Both the position numbers and the translations under genes were made by a program. Positions 10,612 through 18,618 of a stretch of 64,000 bases of DNA are shown here, piece after piece. How positions within the stretch are numbered: position 1 is the first letter of the stretch; every line of letters starts with the position of its first letter. The notes beneath the pieces are model-generated. The model searched no databases. It was given only the letters and a program-made list of their open reading frames with translations, and was not told where the DNA came from. The stretch is from JAWRCU01 sp033542235 (lineage in GTDB: Bacteria > Pseudomonadota > Alphaproteobacteria > Rhizobiales > Rhizobiaceae), in the NCBI RefSeq assembly GCF_033542235.1, contig NZ_JAWRCU010000022.1:18491-82490 (forward strand), in the 5' to 3' direction.

Positions 10612-10683
10612 GGTTAACAGAATACTTCTGCCGATGTGAAGACGGCCGCCGGGGGGCCGCGGGAAGATGGAGCTGCCGTTCCG

Positions 10684-11508
10684 ATGTCGATGCCGAGTGA
10701 CGCGAGCCGCAGAGCCAGCCGCCTCCTGAAGATTTCGGCGGCGGCGATCGTTGCTATGAGCCTCGCCGGCTGCGCCAAGGACAGGCTTACGACCGGTTCG
10801 ATCACGCGCAGCAGCGGCAAGCCGGTGGAACAGATGTCGGCCGGCGAGGTTCAATCGGCCGCACGCTCCCTGGGCTCCCTTTACGCCTCCAACCCGAACG
10901 ACAAGTCGACTGCAATGCGCTATGCGAGCGTGCTGCAGATGGGCGGCGATGCCGATCAGTCGCTGGCGGTGATGCGCAAGCTCGCCATCGCCTATCCGAA
11001 GGATCGCGACGTGCTTGCCGCCTACGGCAAGGCGCTTGCCGCTGCGGGCCAATTGGAGCCGGCGCTCGATGCCGTGCGCCGCGCACAGACGCCGGAGTAT
11101 CCGGACTGGAAGCTGGTCTCGGCCGAAGGCGCGATCCTCGACCAGATGGGCAATGCCAACCAGGCGCGCGAGCTCTATCGCAAAGCGCTTGAGCTGAAGC
11201 CCGACGAGCCCTCGGTGCTCTCCAATCTCGGCATGTCCTATGTGCTCGAAGGCGACCTGCGCATGGCGGAGACCTACCTACGCACCGCCTCGCAGCAGCC
11301 GGGCTCCGACAGCCGCGTCAGGCAAAACCTTGCGCTGGTCGTCGGTCTGCAAGGACGCTTCGACGAGGCGGAGCAGATCGCCAGCCAGGAACTCTCGCCC
11401 GACCAGGCAAAAGCCAACGTCGCCTATCTGCGCCAGATGCTTTCACAACAGAATTCGTGGAAGCAGCTCAAGGACGGCGACAAAATGGCCAAGAACAACA
11501 CCAATTAG
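10684..11508 (+). CDS. tadD: TPR lipoprotein, TadD-like pilus assembly protein
   Basis: A 274-residue lipoprotein. ATG 10684 is chosen over an in-frame GTG at 10636 because it leaves a compact signal sequence ending in the lipobox LAGC. The mature protein is built of tetratricopeptide repeats over most of its length (for example AMRYASVLQMGGDADQSLAV, ARELYRKALELKPDEPSVLS and NLGMSYVLEGDLRMAETYL). TadD proteins help the outer-membrane secretin of Flp pili to assemble. The gene is 27 kb from the main tad locus in this window. General TPR lipoproteins can look alike, so the TadD role rests on length, domain layout and the presence of a tad locus. Confidence 0.75.
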   Translation: MSMPSDASRRASRLLKISAAAIVAMSLAGCAKDRLTTGSITRSSGKPVEQMSAGEVQSAARSLGSLYASNPNDKSTAMRYASVLQMGGDADQSLAVMRKLAIAYPKDRDVLAAYGKALAAAGQLEPALDAVRRAQTPEYPDWKLVSAEGAILDQMGNANQARELYRKALELKPDEPSVLSNLGMSYVLEGDLRMAETYLRTASQQPGSDSRVRQNLALVVGLQGRFDEAEQIASQELSPDQAKANVAYLRQMLSQQNSWKQLKDGDKMAKNNTN

Positions 11509-11569
11509 TGGGACAGTCTGACGCTCGACCAATTCTGGCAAACGGGCGCGAACTTCCATTGCTTGTGGC

Positions 11570-11593
11570 TGGCGCAACGACGTCGTTGCGCCA
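11570..11593. repeat. 24-bp perfect palindrome after tadD-like gene
   Basis: TGGCGCAACGAC followed directly by its reverse complement, flanked by the outer inverted pair GCTTGTGG and CCACAAGC. It lies between the stop of the TadD-like gene and the convergent secreted-protein gene. It could act as a bidirectional transcription barrier, but no T-run follows on either strand. Confidence 0.55.
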
Positions 11594-11647
11594 CAAGCTG
11601 ACGTCGATCGATCTAAGCTGAAAGCGACAATTGCCGCTAAGGCGGAC

Positions 11648-12685
11648 CTATTTGGTGTCGCTCGCGTGTAAGGTTCCGGGTATTTTGACCTTCTGGCAAG
11701 CGAGCGCCTCTTCGACTGCGCGGCCCGAGTCCTTCAAGCTTAAGTTGGCGATGATCTTGCCCTTGTGCGTGATTTGCATCCAGTTGCTGTCCATCAAGAC
11801 GGTGATCAGGTCGGGGTCCGGTGTTATGACCTCGAAGGAGTTGTTCTTGGTGAATTCCCTCTTCAGTTCGGACCACGAGGTGCCTCTGGCGCGGCCGAAG
11901 GTGAACTTGAGTTCGTATTCTTGACCTGCGTCGAAACGTGTGGCCCATGTGGGGTTGGTCAAGGTGAACAGCATCATTTTGGGGTGCCGCACGTCGTCCT
12001 TGGTCCAGATGGCCGTGAATTCCAACGTAGTTTGCCCGCCGGTGCCCTCGTCGAACCACGAACGCATGACGCATGTATTGTCCGGTGTTTTGAAGTCGAT
12101 CTCCCACCAGCCGACGTCGGCCCATTTCTCGTACTGGGGCTGTGTCGCTTTCTGTAGTGACTGCTGCAGTATTATTGCGTTCAAGTTGATGTCCCCTTCG
12201 GGGGTGTTAACGGTGACCGTGAGCGCGTCGGGGTGGGTCTTGACGAGGGTCAGGCAAGCGGTGTCGGGGTGATCCTTCTTGTCCTGCTTCCATGCGGCGG
12301 CTCCTGCCGCTTCGGGGCTGTTGGAGTCGTCCTCCATCTCCGTCACCATAAAGTTGAGTGTGTTGCCCGCGTTGGGGACGCTCCACCGGACCCCCTCCGC
12401 TTCGCAATCGTCCTCACCGGCCACGAGATAACCGTCGTCCTTCCTATCCTGCTCGGAGCGCGGCTGGTCCGCGGGTTTGGCGCCTTGGAGTACCTCGTTT
12501 GATTGGGTGAACTGTGGAGTGATGTTGTTGAAATCCGGGGTGCCAGGCGGGTCCGGGCAGGCTGGGTTGGCGGAATTGAGACCGTTGCAGTTCGAGGTTT
12601 TGCCACCTGCCGGAACAGGGGCTCCTGTGGCGAGAATCAACGTTAGCGTGAATACGGCGGTGGCTACGTGGTGGGTGACTCTCAT
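11648..12685 (-). CDS. Secreted protein of unknown family
   Basis: The product has 345 residues, with a standard Sec signal peptide (MRVTHHVATAVFTLTLILATGAPVPA). The mature protein is acidic and asparagine/threonine-rich at the start, then has an alternating hydrophobic pattern suggesting a beta-rich domain. It ends in a segment (MLFTLTNPTWATRFDAG through LSLKDSGRAVEEALACQK) that resembles the C-terminus of small periplasmic proteins of rhizobia whose last motif is a Gly-x-Ala helix plus Cys. Four or more cysteines could pair in the periplasm. I do not recognise the family. Base composition looks less G/C-rich than neighbouring genes, hinting at later acquisition. Confidence 0.75.
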   Translation of the reverse strand: MRVTHHVATAVFTLTLILATGAPVPAGGKTSNCNGLNSANPACPDPPGTPDFNNITPQFTQSNEVLQGAKPADQPRSEQDRKDDGYLVAGEDDCEAEGVRWSVPNAGNTLNFMVTEMEDDSNSPEAAGAAAWKQDKKDHPDTACLTLVKTHPDALTVTVNTPEGDINLNAIILQQSLQKATQPQYEKWADVGWWEIDFKTPDNTCVMRSWFDEGTGGQTTLEFTAIWTKDDVRHPKMMLFTLTNPTWATRFDAGQEYELKFTFGRARGTSWSELKREFTKNNSFEVITPDPDLITVLMDSNWMQITHKGKIIANLSLKDSGRAVEEALACQKVKIPGTLHASDTK

Positions 12686-12760
12686 TTACACACTCCCGAC
12701 TTCGGTTATGGGCTGTCGCGGCTGTAAAAAGTTCCACATGTGGCCAGGCAAGCACCCCCT

Positions 12761-12991
12761 TCAAATCGTGGTCGACGCGCGGGCAGTTGCGTCCTCGGGC
12801 CGCAGCCGCGGCCACGAGTACCGGCTGTCGGGCTCGACAAAGTTGGCGAGTTCGGCCTCCGCCACCTCCTTCAGCCCTTCATAGAAGTGAAACGTGTTGG
12901 CGCTGACGGTGTTGAACCGAACGCTTGGCATGTTCACGAATTCGGCCCGCTGGGGCTCCTCGGCCCTCGAGGTGGCGTAGAGCGGATACAT
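12761..12991 (-). CDS. Small conserved-looking hypothetical protein (76 aa)
   Basis: A 76-residue open frame (starting MYPLYATSRAEEPQR) with a strong ribosome binding site, AAGGAAGG, 7 bases before its ATG. That is the main reason to accept it. Composition is normal for a soluble protein, with a probable amphipathic helix FYEGLKEVAEAELANF; no known domain was recognised. It is followed on the same strand, 75 bp on, by the secreted protein at 11648-12685 and could be co-transcribed with it. Confidence 0.5.
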   Translation of the reverse strand: MYPLYATSRAEEPQRAEFVNMPSVRFNTVSANTFHFYEGLKEVAEAELANFVEPDSRYSWPRLRPEDATARASTTI

Positions 12992-13384
12992 ATTGGCGCC
13001 TTCCTTTCACGTGCCGACGGCAGCGCCTATGTCACCATCCTCGCATTGCATGAAAGCATAGGCCCTCCATTTGCTCCACCGAGAACTGACGACCAAGCCT
13101 GCGACAACCAGAATTGTATCAGTGCCATCCCCCGGTGTCAGATGAAATTGCCCTTTCCGGAGTTGAGCTGACGCTCCTTTAAGAAGGTCACCTGCAATGT
13201 CCTCGTTCGGGCAATGGCAAAAGCCGCCTCAGCCCCATTGCTGACGCCTGCGACGCGCATGTCTCCCATCAACTGCTGAAGGTGGCCCATTCGCAGTTGA
13301 TGGCCTTCAAAGCGACGCCCGCCATCCGGAGACGTCGCCGGCCGCGGCAAGATTGGCGAGCCTGATCAATGCGGCATCGCGGGA
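12992..13384. other. Intergenic stretch without a supported gene
   Basis: About 390 bp between the small gene and the acetyltransferase. A minus-strand frame near 13300-13375 reads like the last residues of a protein (ANLAAAGDVSGWRASL and stop) without a start. It may be the tail of a decayed gene. Nothing else was found. Confidence 0.4.
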
Positions 13385-13867
13385 CTAGTCAGCGGGTTTC
13401 GTCTCTCCCGTCAGGTCGAGCCGCATTTCCGGACCTATCTGGAAGCCAAGCCGCTGGTAAAGAGACTTCCCCGCATCCGATGAATGAAGCACTGCCGTTG
13501 TGCAGCCTATTGACCTAAGATGTTCAATTGCGCGCAGGACGAGAGCGGCGGCTATCCCTTGGCGACGAAGCGCCGGCTCTACGAAAACATGCCAGATGTA
13601 ACCGTGTTGCCTGAATGAAGGGACGGTGATGGCCGGATACGGGACCCGATGCAGTTGACATATGGTCGAGCCGACAACCGCGCCCCTTAGCTCAGCCAAG
13701 AACGCCTCCATCCTGAAATGCCTGCGCCCATCTTCAATAAACTCGCTGACGATCTGTTCAGCATCGGGTTCGATGTTCTCGACCCCTACACCATAGCTTT
13801 CCCAAATCGCGCGGTAGTGTCTGACGAGGATTTGGTCATCGCCCTCCCCGGCCTTTCGGATCAACAT
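13385..13867 (-). CDS. GNAT family N-acetyltransferase
   Basis: A 160-residue protein of the GCN5-related acetyltransferase fold. The acetyl-CoA binding loop (motif A) is IWHVFVEPALRRQGIAAAL near residue 90, followed by the helix VLRAIEHLRSIG and the typical motif B pattern AVLHSSDAGKSLYQRLGF. The substrate is unknown; the family acetylates small amines, antibiotics or protein N-termini. It is transcribed alone. Confidence 0.9.
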   Translation of the reverse strand: MLIRKAGEGDDQILVRHYRAIWESYGVGVENIEPDAEQIVSEFIEDGRRHFRMEAFLAELRGAVVGSTICQLHRVPYPAITVPSFRQHGYIWHVFVEPALRRQGIAAALVLRAIEHLRSIGCTTAVLHSSDAGKSLYQRLGFQIGPEMRLDLTGETKPAD

Positions 13868-14134
13868 GGAAACAGAGCCCTCTTCACAGCCGGAAGATCG
13901 GATACCGACTATTCGCCAGAATGCGTGGCCCCGAAGGCGGTTCCACCGCGCCCTCAGGCAACAGCCCTACCGCGCATGGTCCCCAGCCTCCGGCCGACAA
14001 GAATGTCATCTGCATGAGCATACCGTGAGCGCGGTGCATGCTGCCTAGGACAGCCGGAGACCGCGGCCATAGAGGTCCTCCAGGAACCGCCCGCCGGCAA
14101 GCGCGTTGGCCTCTCTCAGCCGGAGATCGAGACC

Positions 14135-14641
14135 ATGGTCGACGTGACCGCCGTTCCGAACCTTGATTTCAGCCGCTATCTGGGCCGCTGGTATGAAATC
14201 TGGCGCCTGCCGCTGAAGCAGGAGGATGAAAATGCGACTGACATCACGGCCACCTACTCGCTGAACGACGGCAAAATCCGGGTCGACAATCGTTGCTTCG
14301 ATAAAGACGGGAAGCCTATACGGGCCATTGGAGAGGCGACTGCAGTTGGGGATTCCACTTCGCGTTTGAAGGTGAGTTTCTTGCCCGCACATCTCCGGTG
14401 GATACCTTTCACCCATGGCGACTACTGGGTTCTGAAGATCGACCCCGACTACAAAACCGCGCTGGTTGGAACGCCTGATCGCAAGCACATCTGGCTCTTG
14501 TCTCGCCAGCCGGCACTGCCGGATGCCACGCGCGAGGATTACCTTGCCGAAGCGCGTCGTCAGGGCTTTGACCTCAGCGGCCTGATCACCCCTCGCCATG
14601 CGGGCCGCGAGGTAACCAACGCGATGGTGGAAAAGAGCTGA
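14135..14641 (+). CDS. Lipocalin family protein (Blc-like)
   Basis: A 168-residue single-domain lipocalin. The family signature is clear near the start (YLGRWYEIWRLP, with the invariant G-x-W), followed by alternating strands (YSLNDGKIRVDNRCFDKDG) and a C-terminal block DYWVLKIDPDYKTALVGTPDRKHIWLLSR that matches bacterial Blc proteins. Blc is normally an outer-membrane lipoprotein that binds lysophospholipids or fatty acids. Here no signal peptide or lipobox precedes the domain, and there is no upstream in-frame start, so the protein appears cytoplasmic or has lost its leader. The gene is 24 bp ahead of the NTF2-like gene. Confidence 0.87.
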   Translation: MVDVTAVPNLDFSRYLGRWYEIWRLPLKQEDENATDITATYSLNDGKIRVDNRCFDKDGKPIRAIGEATAVGDSTSRLKVSFLPAHLRWIPFTHGDYWVLKIDPDYKTALVGTPDRKHIWLLSRQPALPDATREDYLAEARRQGFDLSGLITPRHAGREVTNAMVEKS

Positions 14642-14665
14642 CGGCACAGCTGGGAAGGACGAGGC

Positions 14666-15004
14666 ATGCACAGTGACATATGGCTTCTGGAACGCCGCTT
14701 CTGGTTGGAAGGAGTGTCAGTTTACGAGGAGCGCTTGCACGAGCAGGCGCTGCTGATCTTCCCAGGCCTCGGTGTGATGGACCGAAAAGCTGTCATCGAG
14801 AGCCTGCGCGATGCCCCTCGTTGGGACGACGTCATCATCTCCGACGAACGCTTGTCGCTGGCCAACGATAGCTTGGCACTTGCGTATGCGGCTGAGGCTC
14901 GACGCAATGACCAACACCCTTATCGAGTGTTCTGCGGCTCCTGCTATGTCCTAAGTGCTGAGGGCTGGCTGATGCTCAGCCATCAGCAGACGCTACAGCC
15001 ATAG
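14666..15004 (+). CDS. NTF2-like/DUF4440-type small protein
   Basis: A 112-residue protein with a good Shine-Dalgarno (GGGAAGGACGAG) ahead of its ATG. The helix-rich N-terminus (LLERRFWLEGVSVYEERLHE) followed by MDRKAVIESL and paired C-terminal strands (YRVFCGSCYVLSAEGWLMLSHQQ) fits the SnoaL/NTF2-like cone fold of the DUF4440 group. Members bind small hydrophobic ligands or act as simple isomerases; the role here is unknown. It probably shares a transcript with the lipocalin. Confidence 0.75.
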   Translation: MHSDIWLLERRFWLEGVSVYEERLHEQALLIFPGLGVMDRKAVIESLRDAPRWDDVIISDERLSLANDSLALAYAAEARRNDQHPYRVFCGSCYVLSAEGWLMLSHQQTLQP

Positions 15005-15019
15005 CCGGGCTAAGCGGCG

Positions 15020-15577
15020 TCAGCCCGCCAGGTCGCCCATTGCGGGATAGATGACCGAATGGTCATCGCGCACGACGGCTCCCTTCGTCAATACGGCAGG
15101 CTCCGTCCGGTTCTTGTCCATCAGGTGAATGACCTGCTCGCCGCGTGCCAGAAGATAGTCGGCGATAATCCGACGATGGCAGCGCCACCAGACGGCTTCC
15201 GAGCACATGATCACGCACGGTCGTTCCCGGCCAAGCCCGATCAGTCGCTCAAACCCGCCGCGGAACTCCAGTGAAAGGGCGTAGTCCGCGTAATTGTGGA
15301 AGCTGCGGTTGTGCCACCCCGCGTTCAGCTCTGGCGGAATTTCCATTGCCCTCCCGCGCCGGCCACCAAGCGCTGCAATGTACTCATACCCGATCTGAAA
15401 TTCGGCGAGCGATCGACACAGCACGTCGCCGTTGAACTGCGGGTGCGCCCCTGAGCCTGGCATCCGGCGGACGTCGACGACCACCTCGATCCCTGCCGCC
15501 TGCAATATCTCCACCAAGCCGGAAAGGCTCCGGTTCGAATGGCCGACGGTGTAGAACGAGTATGGCAGCTTCTTCAT
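15020..15577 (-). CDS. DUF488 domain protein
   Basis: A 185-residue protein. The start at 15577 (MKKLPYSFYTVGHSN) is preferred over longer forms because the DUF488 domain begins with TVGHSN. Other family motifs follow: VVDVRRMPGS, YEYIAALGGRR and CVIMCSEAVWWRCHRRIIADYL, with the conserved Cys and Arg of the last block. The fold is widespread and has no agreed biochemical function. The gene is convergent with the NTF2-like gene. Confidence 0.88.
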   Translation of the reverse strand: MKKLPYSFYTVGHSNRSLSGLVEILQAAGIEVVVDVRRMPGSGAHPQFNGDVLCRSLAEFQIGYEYIAALGGRRGRAMEIPPELNAGWHNRSFHNYADYALSLEFRGGFERLIGLGRERPCVIMCSEAVWWRCHRRIIADYLLARGEQVIHLMDKNRTEPAVLTKGAVVRDDHSVIYPAMGDLAG

Positions 15578-15831
15578 GAGGAATCCCACCGCCAGGCGGA
15601 GCGGCAGCCGCGGCTCGCGTATCGCAGTGGATTGCATCTCCCACAACCAGATGGTTTGCGCACCGTAACGTCGAGCTTTGGCAAGGAGCGCTCAGCCAAT
15701 CTTGCCCAGGATGAAGCTCTAGCCTACACCCCCGTCCGGCGAACTCCATCAATCAAGCGCGATTGCCGGGGCCGGCGGTAGCCGCGAAATTTGCCCTCTT
15801 GGTACGTGTGCAGTTCTATAGGCAAGCCCTG

Positions 15832-16905
15832 ATGCGCGCATTCTTTCGATTGGTTGCCGCGACGATCCTGGCTTTCGGCGTGGCCGGTTGCACCAGTGTG
15901 TCCTACTACGCACAAGCCCTGGAGGGTCATGTGAAGATCATGGCAGCGCGCCGGGACGTCGGAAAACTGATCAACGATCCTTCGACCTCCGAAGCCTTGC
16001 GCGCCCGAATGGAATCGGCGCGTGAGATACGACAGTTTGCCGTTGATGAACTGGCGCTGCCCGACAACAGAAGCTACCGCAGCTATGTCGACGTCGGTCC
16101 GGAGGCGGTCACATGGGCCGTTTTCGCCGCGCCGGAATTCTCGCTGACTCCGCACGCATGGTGCTTTCCGGTCTACGGCTGTGTTCCCTACAAGGGATAT
16201 TTCTCCAAGAAGTCAGCCACTGAATTCGCTGCCGGACTGCAAAGGCAGGGGCTGGACGTGCATGTGACTGGCATCACTGCATATTCGACGCTGGGATGGT
16301 CGAAGGACCCGCTTCTGAGCACGATGCTCACCCAGGGTGACACCCATCTCGCGGAGGTGGTTTTCCATGAGCTGGCCCACCAGCGCGTCTATATCCACGG
16401 CGATTCCGAGTTCAACGAGGCGTTCGCCGTCGCAGTCGAAACAACCGGCGTGAGGAAATGGCTACGCGCGGCCGGCGATACTGCCGGCCTGCGCCGTTAC
16501 GAAGCCGACAGAAGGCGCCGCGCTGATTTTCTGGCGCTGGTCTCGCAAACACGGGAAGAGCTGAGGCATATCTATGAGAGTTCCGGCACCGTAAGCGAGA
16601 AGCGGGCCGCAAAGGCGGCAGCGTTCGAAAGACTGCGCACGCGCTACCGTCGGCTGCGCGACGACCGTTGGCACGGGTACCGCGCTTTCGATGCCTGGTT
16701 CGATGCTCCGATAAACAACGCAAAGCTCGCCGTGGTTTCCGTCTACGACGCTCAGGTGAAGTCGTTCCTCCGCTTGTTCGATCTGTGTTCGGGCGACTAC
16801 CCACGATTCTATGCGTCGGTTGAGCAGCTCGGCAAATTGAACAAAGCGGATCGGGCCAGAGCGCTTGAGTCAGCACAAGCGTGTTATGATGCCGGTCACA
16901 GCTGA
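15832..16905 (+). CDS. Predicted zinc aminopeptidase lipoprotein (Aminopep family)
   Basis: A 357-residue protein. ATG 15832 gives a short signal peptide ending in lipobox VAGC (Cys20), so it should be membrane-anchored. The zinc-binding HELAH motif is at residues 179-183 with a probable third ligand in FNEAFAV (Glu196). Residues around YYAQALEGH and FPVYGCVPYKGYF are diagnostic for the bacterial predicted-aminopeptidase family formerly called DUF2265. The C-terminal half is helical and rich in Arg and Ala. The natural substrate is not known. The gene stands alone. Confidence 0.88.
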   Translation: MRAFFRLVAATILAFGVAGCTSVSYYAQALEGHVKIMAARRDVGKLINDPSTSEALRARMESAREIRQFAVDELALPDNRSYRSYVDVGPEAVTWAVFAAPEFSLTPHAWCFPVYGCVPYKGYFSKKSATEFAAGLQRQGLDVHVTGITAYSTLGWSKDPLLSTMLTQGDTHLAEVVFHELAHQRVYIHGDSEFNEAFAVAVETTGVRKWLRAAGDTAGLRRYEADRRRRADFLALVSQTREELRHIYESSGTVSEKRAAKAAAFERLRTRYRRLRDDRWHGYRAFDAWFDAPINNAKLAVVSVYDAQVKSFLRLFDLCSGDYPRFYASVEQLGKLNKADRARALESAQACYDAGHS

Positions 16906-17016
16906 GGACGCGAGGCGGCGCGGATCAGGGATGGTGTTTGCTACGAAGTAGCTGATGCACTCGGCAGCCGAAGCAGGCGTTTGAATGTATCATTGGTTGG
17001 CCGGGCTCTGAGACTT

Positions 17017-17319
17017 CTACGGCTTGATTGGGCGGATAGCTGACCGACAGCTTTCGGGTTCGCTAAGCGAGAAAGCGGACAGACGCCTCTTTGAGGCGAC
17101 TAAGCCCAGCAGCAGGTCGAAGCGGATGCGCCTCTCCAGCATCAGAAGGACCTCCATCCCGGCGTGACGGAAGCGGGGCAGTTGCGCATCCTCGATGCAG
17201 GGCAAGGTCAGGAAGAAGATTTCGGGGCGCGGATTGTCTTGTTGAAGGAGGCCACCTCGTAGATATAGCCGAGCGCTGCGGTTGCGGTTGATGAGCATGG
17301 GCTCGTCGGCGCGCATCAC
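17017..17319 (-). pseudogene. Fragment resembling the cupin domain of an XRE-type regulator
   Basis: A 100-codon frame reading EIFFLTLP, then PRFRHAGMEVLLMLERRIRFDL, resembles the cupin part of HTH-cupin regulators (pattern HxGxE then a LEGxx-like turn). There is no helix-turn-helix and the C-terminal cupin strands are absent. It lies immediately next to a clearly broken SDR gene. I read it as a relic; the 110 bp between it and the aminopeptidase gene hold nothing recognisable. Confidence 0.4.
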
Positions 17320-17830
17320 GCAAATCGATCCCTTCTCGCCGGGCTAGATGAAGACGTCCGACAAATAGTCACCATCGAACATCTCGGCATGCACCCTCGG
17401 TCACCCTGACATCCGTGCCGAAAAGCTTCATCCTGAGATCGGCGCTCATATTGTGGATCGCGGCCTAAGAGGCACTTTAGACCGGCTGGCCTATCGATAG
17501 ACACGGCCCGGCGAGCGAGCCGGCATTGACGAGGTGGCCGCGAGACGATGCGGCCGCCTCGGTGCCACCGTGGGCATGTCGTCAAAGGCGGATGGCCGGT
17601 CGTGGAGAGCGATGCCACAAACCGCCAATCCTCCTCCAAGCGAATGCCCCGTCGAAAGGCGGCGGCTGACGCAATGCTGACCTACCCTCGATGTCGCGAT
17701 GGACGTGCGATCGATGTTCCGTCAGCACATATCTGACCGTGCCCCCATAGGCGATGTCGATCTTGGGCGTTCTTAGCCCATCCACTTGGATGCTAGCTCG
17801 GCAAAGGCGGGCGCGTTGCCGTCGCGACAA
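17320..17830 (-). pseudogene. Decayed short-chain dehydrogenase (SDR) gene
   Basis: On the minus strand a frame around 17400-17555 reads GHLVNAGSLAG, then QPV-stop-SAS-stop-AAIHNMSADLRMKLFGTDVRVTE. This is the SDR core block in which the catalytic tyrosine and lysine of YSASK are expected. Both positions are stop codons: TAA at 17477-17479 and TAG at 17465-17467. Upstream sequence up to about 17830 gives only fragmentary resemblance. The gene cannot make an active enzyme. It lies beside an intact SDR gene of the B6 cluster on the same strand. Confidence 0.65.
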
Positions 17831-17835
17831 TGAAG

Positions 17836-18582
17836 TTAATACCGGACCATGCCTGCATCGACGTTGATTGTCTGGCCGGTCATCCAGCGCGCATCGTCCG
17901 AGGCAAGAAATGATACGACGTCGGCGATATGCTCGGGCTGTCCTTTACCCTTGATGGCCTGCAGCATCTCGACGAAACCGAACGCCTCGTTGTGCGGACT
18001 CACCTTGACGCCGTCGCTCTCGATCAGGCCCGGCGTCACCGCATTGGCGGTGATATTGTGCTTGCCAAGCTCCGTGGCTAGCGCGCGGGTGAAGCCTATG
18101 ACGCCGCCCTTGGCAGCGACATAGGCAGCCATGTTCGGCGTGCCGGCGAAGAATGTGTTGGAGGCGATGCTTATGACGCGGCCCGCCTTGCCTGCGGCTC
18201 GCATCTGGTCGGTCGCCGCACGGGTGACGATGAAGGTGCCCGTCAGGTTGACGTCGATGATCTTGCGCCAGTGTTCGAGGTCGACGTCGTCCCAGGCGAT
18301 GAACGGAACGATGCTGGCATTGTTGACCAGTATGTCCACGCCGCCGGTCAGCGCCTGGATCTTGCCGAACAGCGCCTTGACCGACGCCGGATCGGAAATA
18401 TCGGCGGCGACGGCCTTCGCCTTGCCGCCGATTGACGCTGCGGCCCCCTTGGCGCCCTCGGCGTTGATGTCGCTCACGATGACGGTCGCGCCGTCGGCGG
18501 CAAGCCGTGCCGCGATCGCTTTGCCGATGCCTTGTGCGGCGCCAGTCACCAGCGCCGTCTTTCCCCCAAGCCGTTCAGTCAT
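17836..18582 (-). CDS. pldh: Pyridoxal 4-dehydrogenase (SDR family)
   Basis: A 248-residue NAD-dependent short-chain dehydrogenase. Cofactor motif TGAAQGIG is at residues 13-20, the NNAS variant of NNAG at 87-90, catalytic Ser141, Tyr154 and Lys158 (YVAAK). The length and neighbours match the tetrameric M. loti enzyme that oxidises pyridoxal to 4-pyridoxolactone. The next genes upstream in the operon make pyridoxal (transaminase) and consume the lactone (lactonase). It is the last gene of the upper-pathway operon. Confidence 0.9.
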   Translation of the reverse strand: MTERLGGKTALVTGAAQGIGKAIAARLAADGATVIVSDINAEGAKGAAASIGGKAKAVAADISDPASVKALFGKIQALTGGVDILVNNASIVPFIAWDDVDLEHWRKIIDVNLTGTFIVTRAATDQMRAAGKAGRVISIASNTFFAGTPNMAAYVAAKGGVIGFTRALATELGKHNITANAVTPGLIESDGVKVSPHNEAFGFVEMLQAIKGKGQPEHIADVVSFLASDDARWMTGQTINVDAGMVRY

Positions 18583-18618
18583 GAAATTACTCCCTCAACC
18601 CGTGATCCGATGATGTGT

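Larger units (their letters stand above)
10432..10683. other. Divergent intergenic region between the aminopeptidase and tadD-like genes
   Basis: These 252 bp contain no convincing gene. They hold a GGATGAA/TTCATCC inverted repeat (10470-10476 and 10492-10498), an AACATGATCC/GGATCATGTT inverted repeat (10520-10529 and 10575-10584), a copy of a dispersed repeat listed separately, and an A/T-rich stretch with TTAA motifs just upstream of the TadD-like gene. Promoters for both flanking genes must lie here, but no clear -35/-10 pair can be singled out. Confidence 0.5.

Noticed and set aside
11561..11598. Palindrome after tadD as a rho-independent terminator
   Set aside because: No T-run follows the stem on either strand, so I list it only as a repeat.
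13138..13350. 70-codon minus-strand frame upstream of the small gene
   Set aside because: TTG start without a ribosome binding site; at best a relic.
13866..14048. 60-codon plus-strand frame before the lipocalin gene
   Set aside because: No ribosome binding site, Arg/Pro/His-rich composition and no link to the lipocalin frame.
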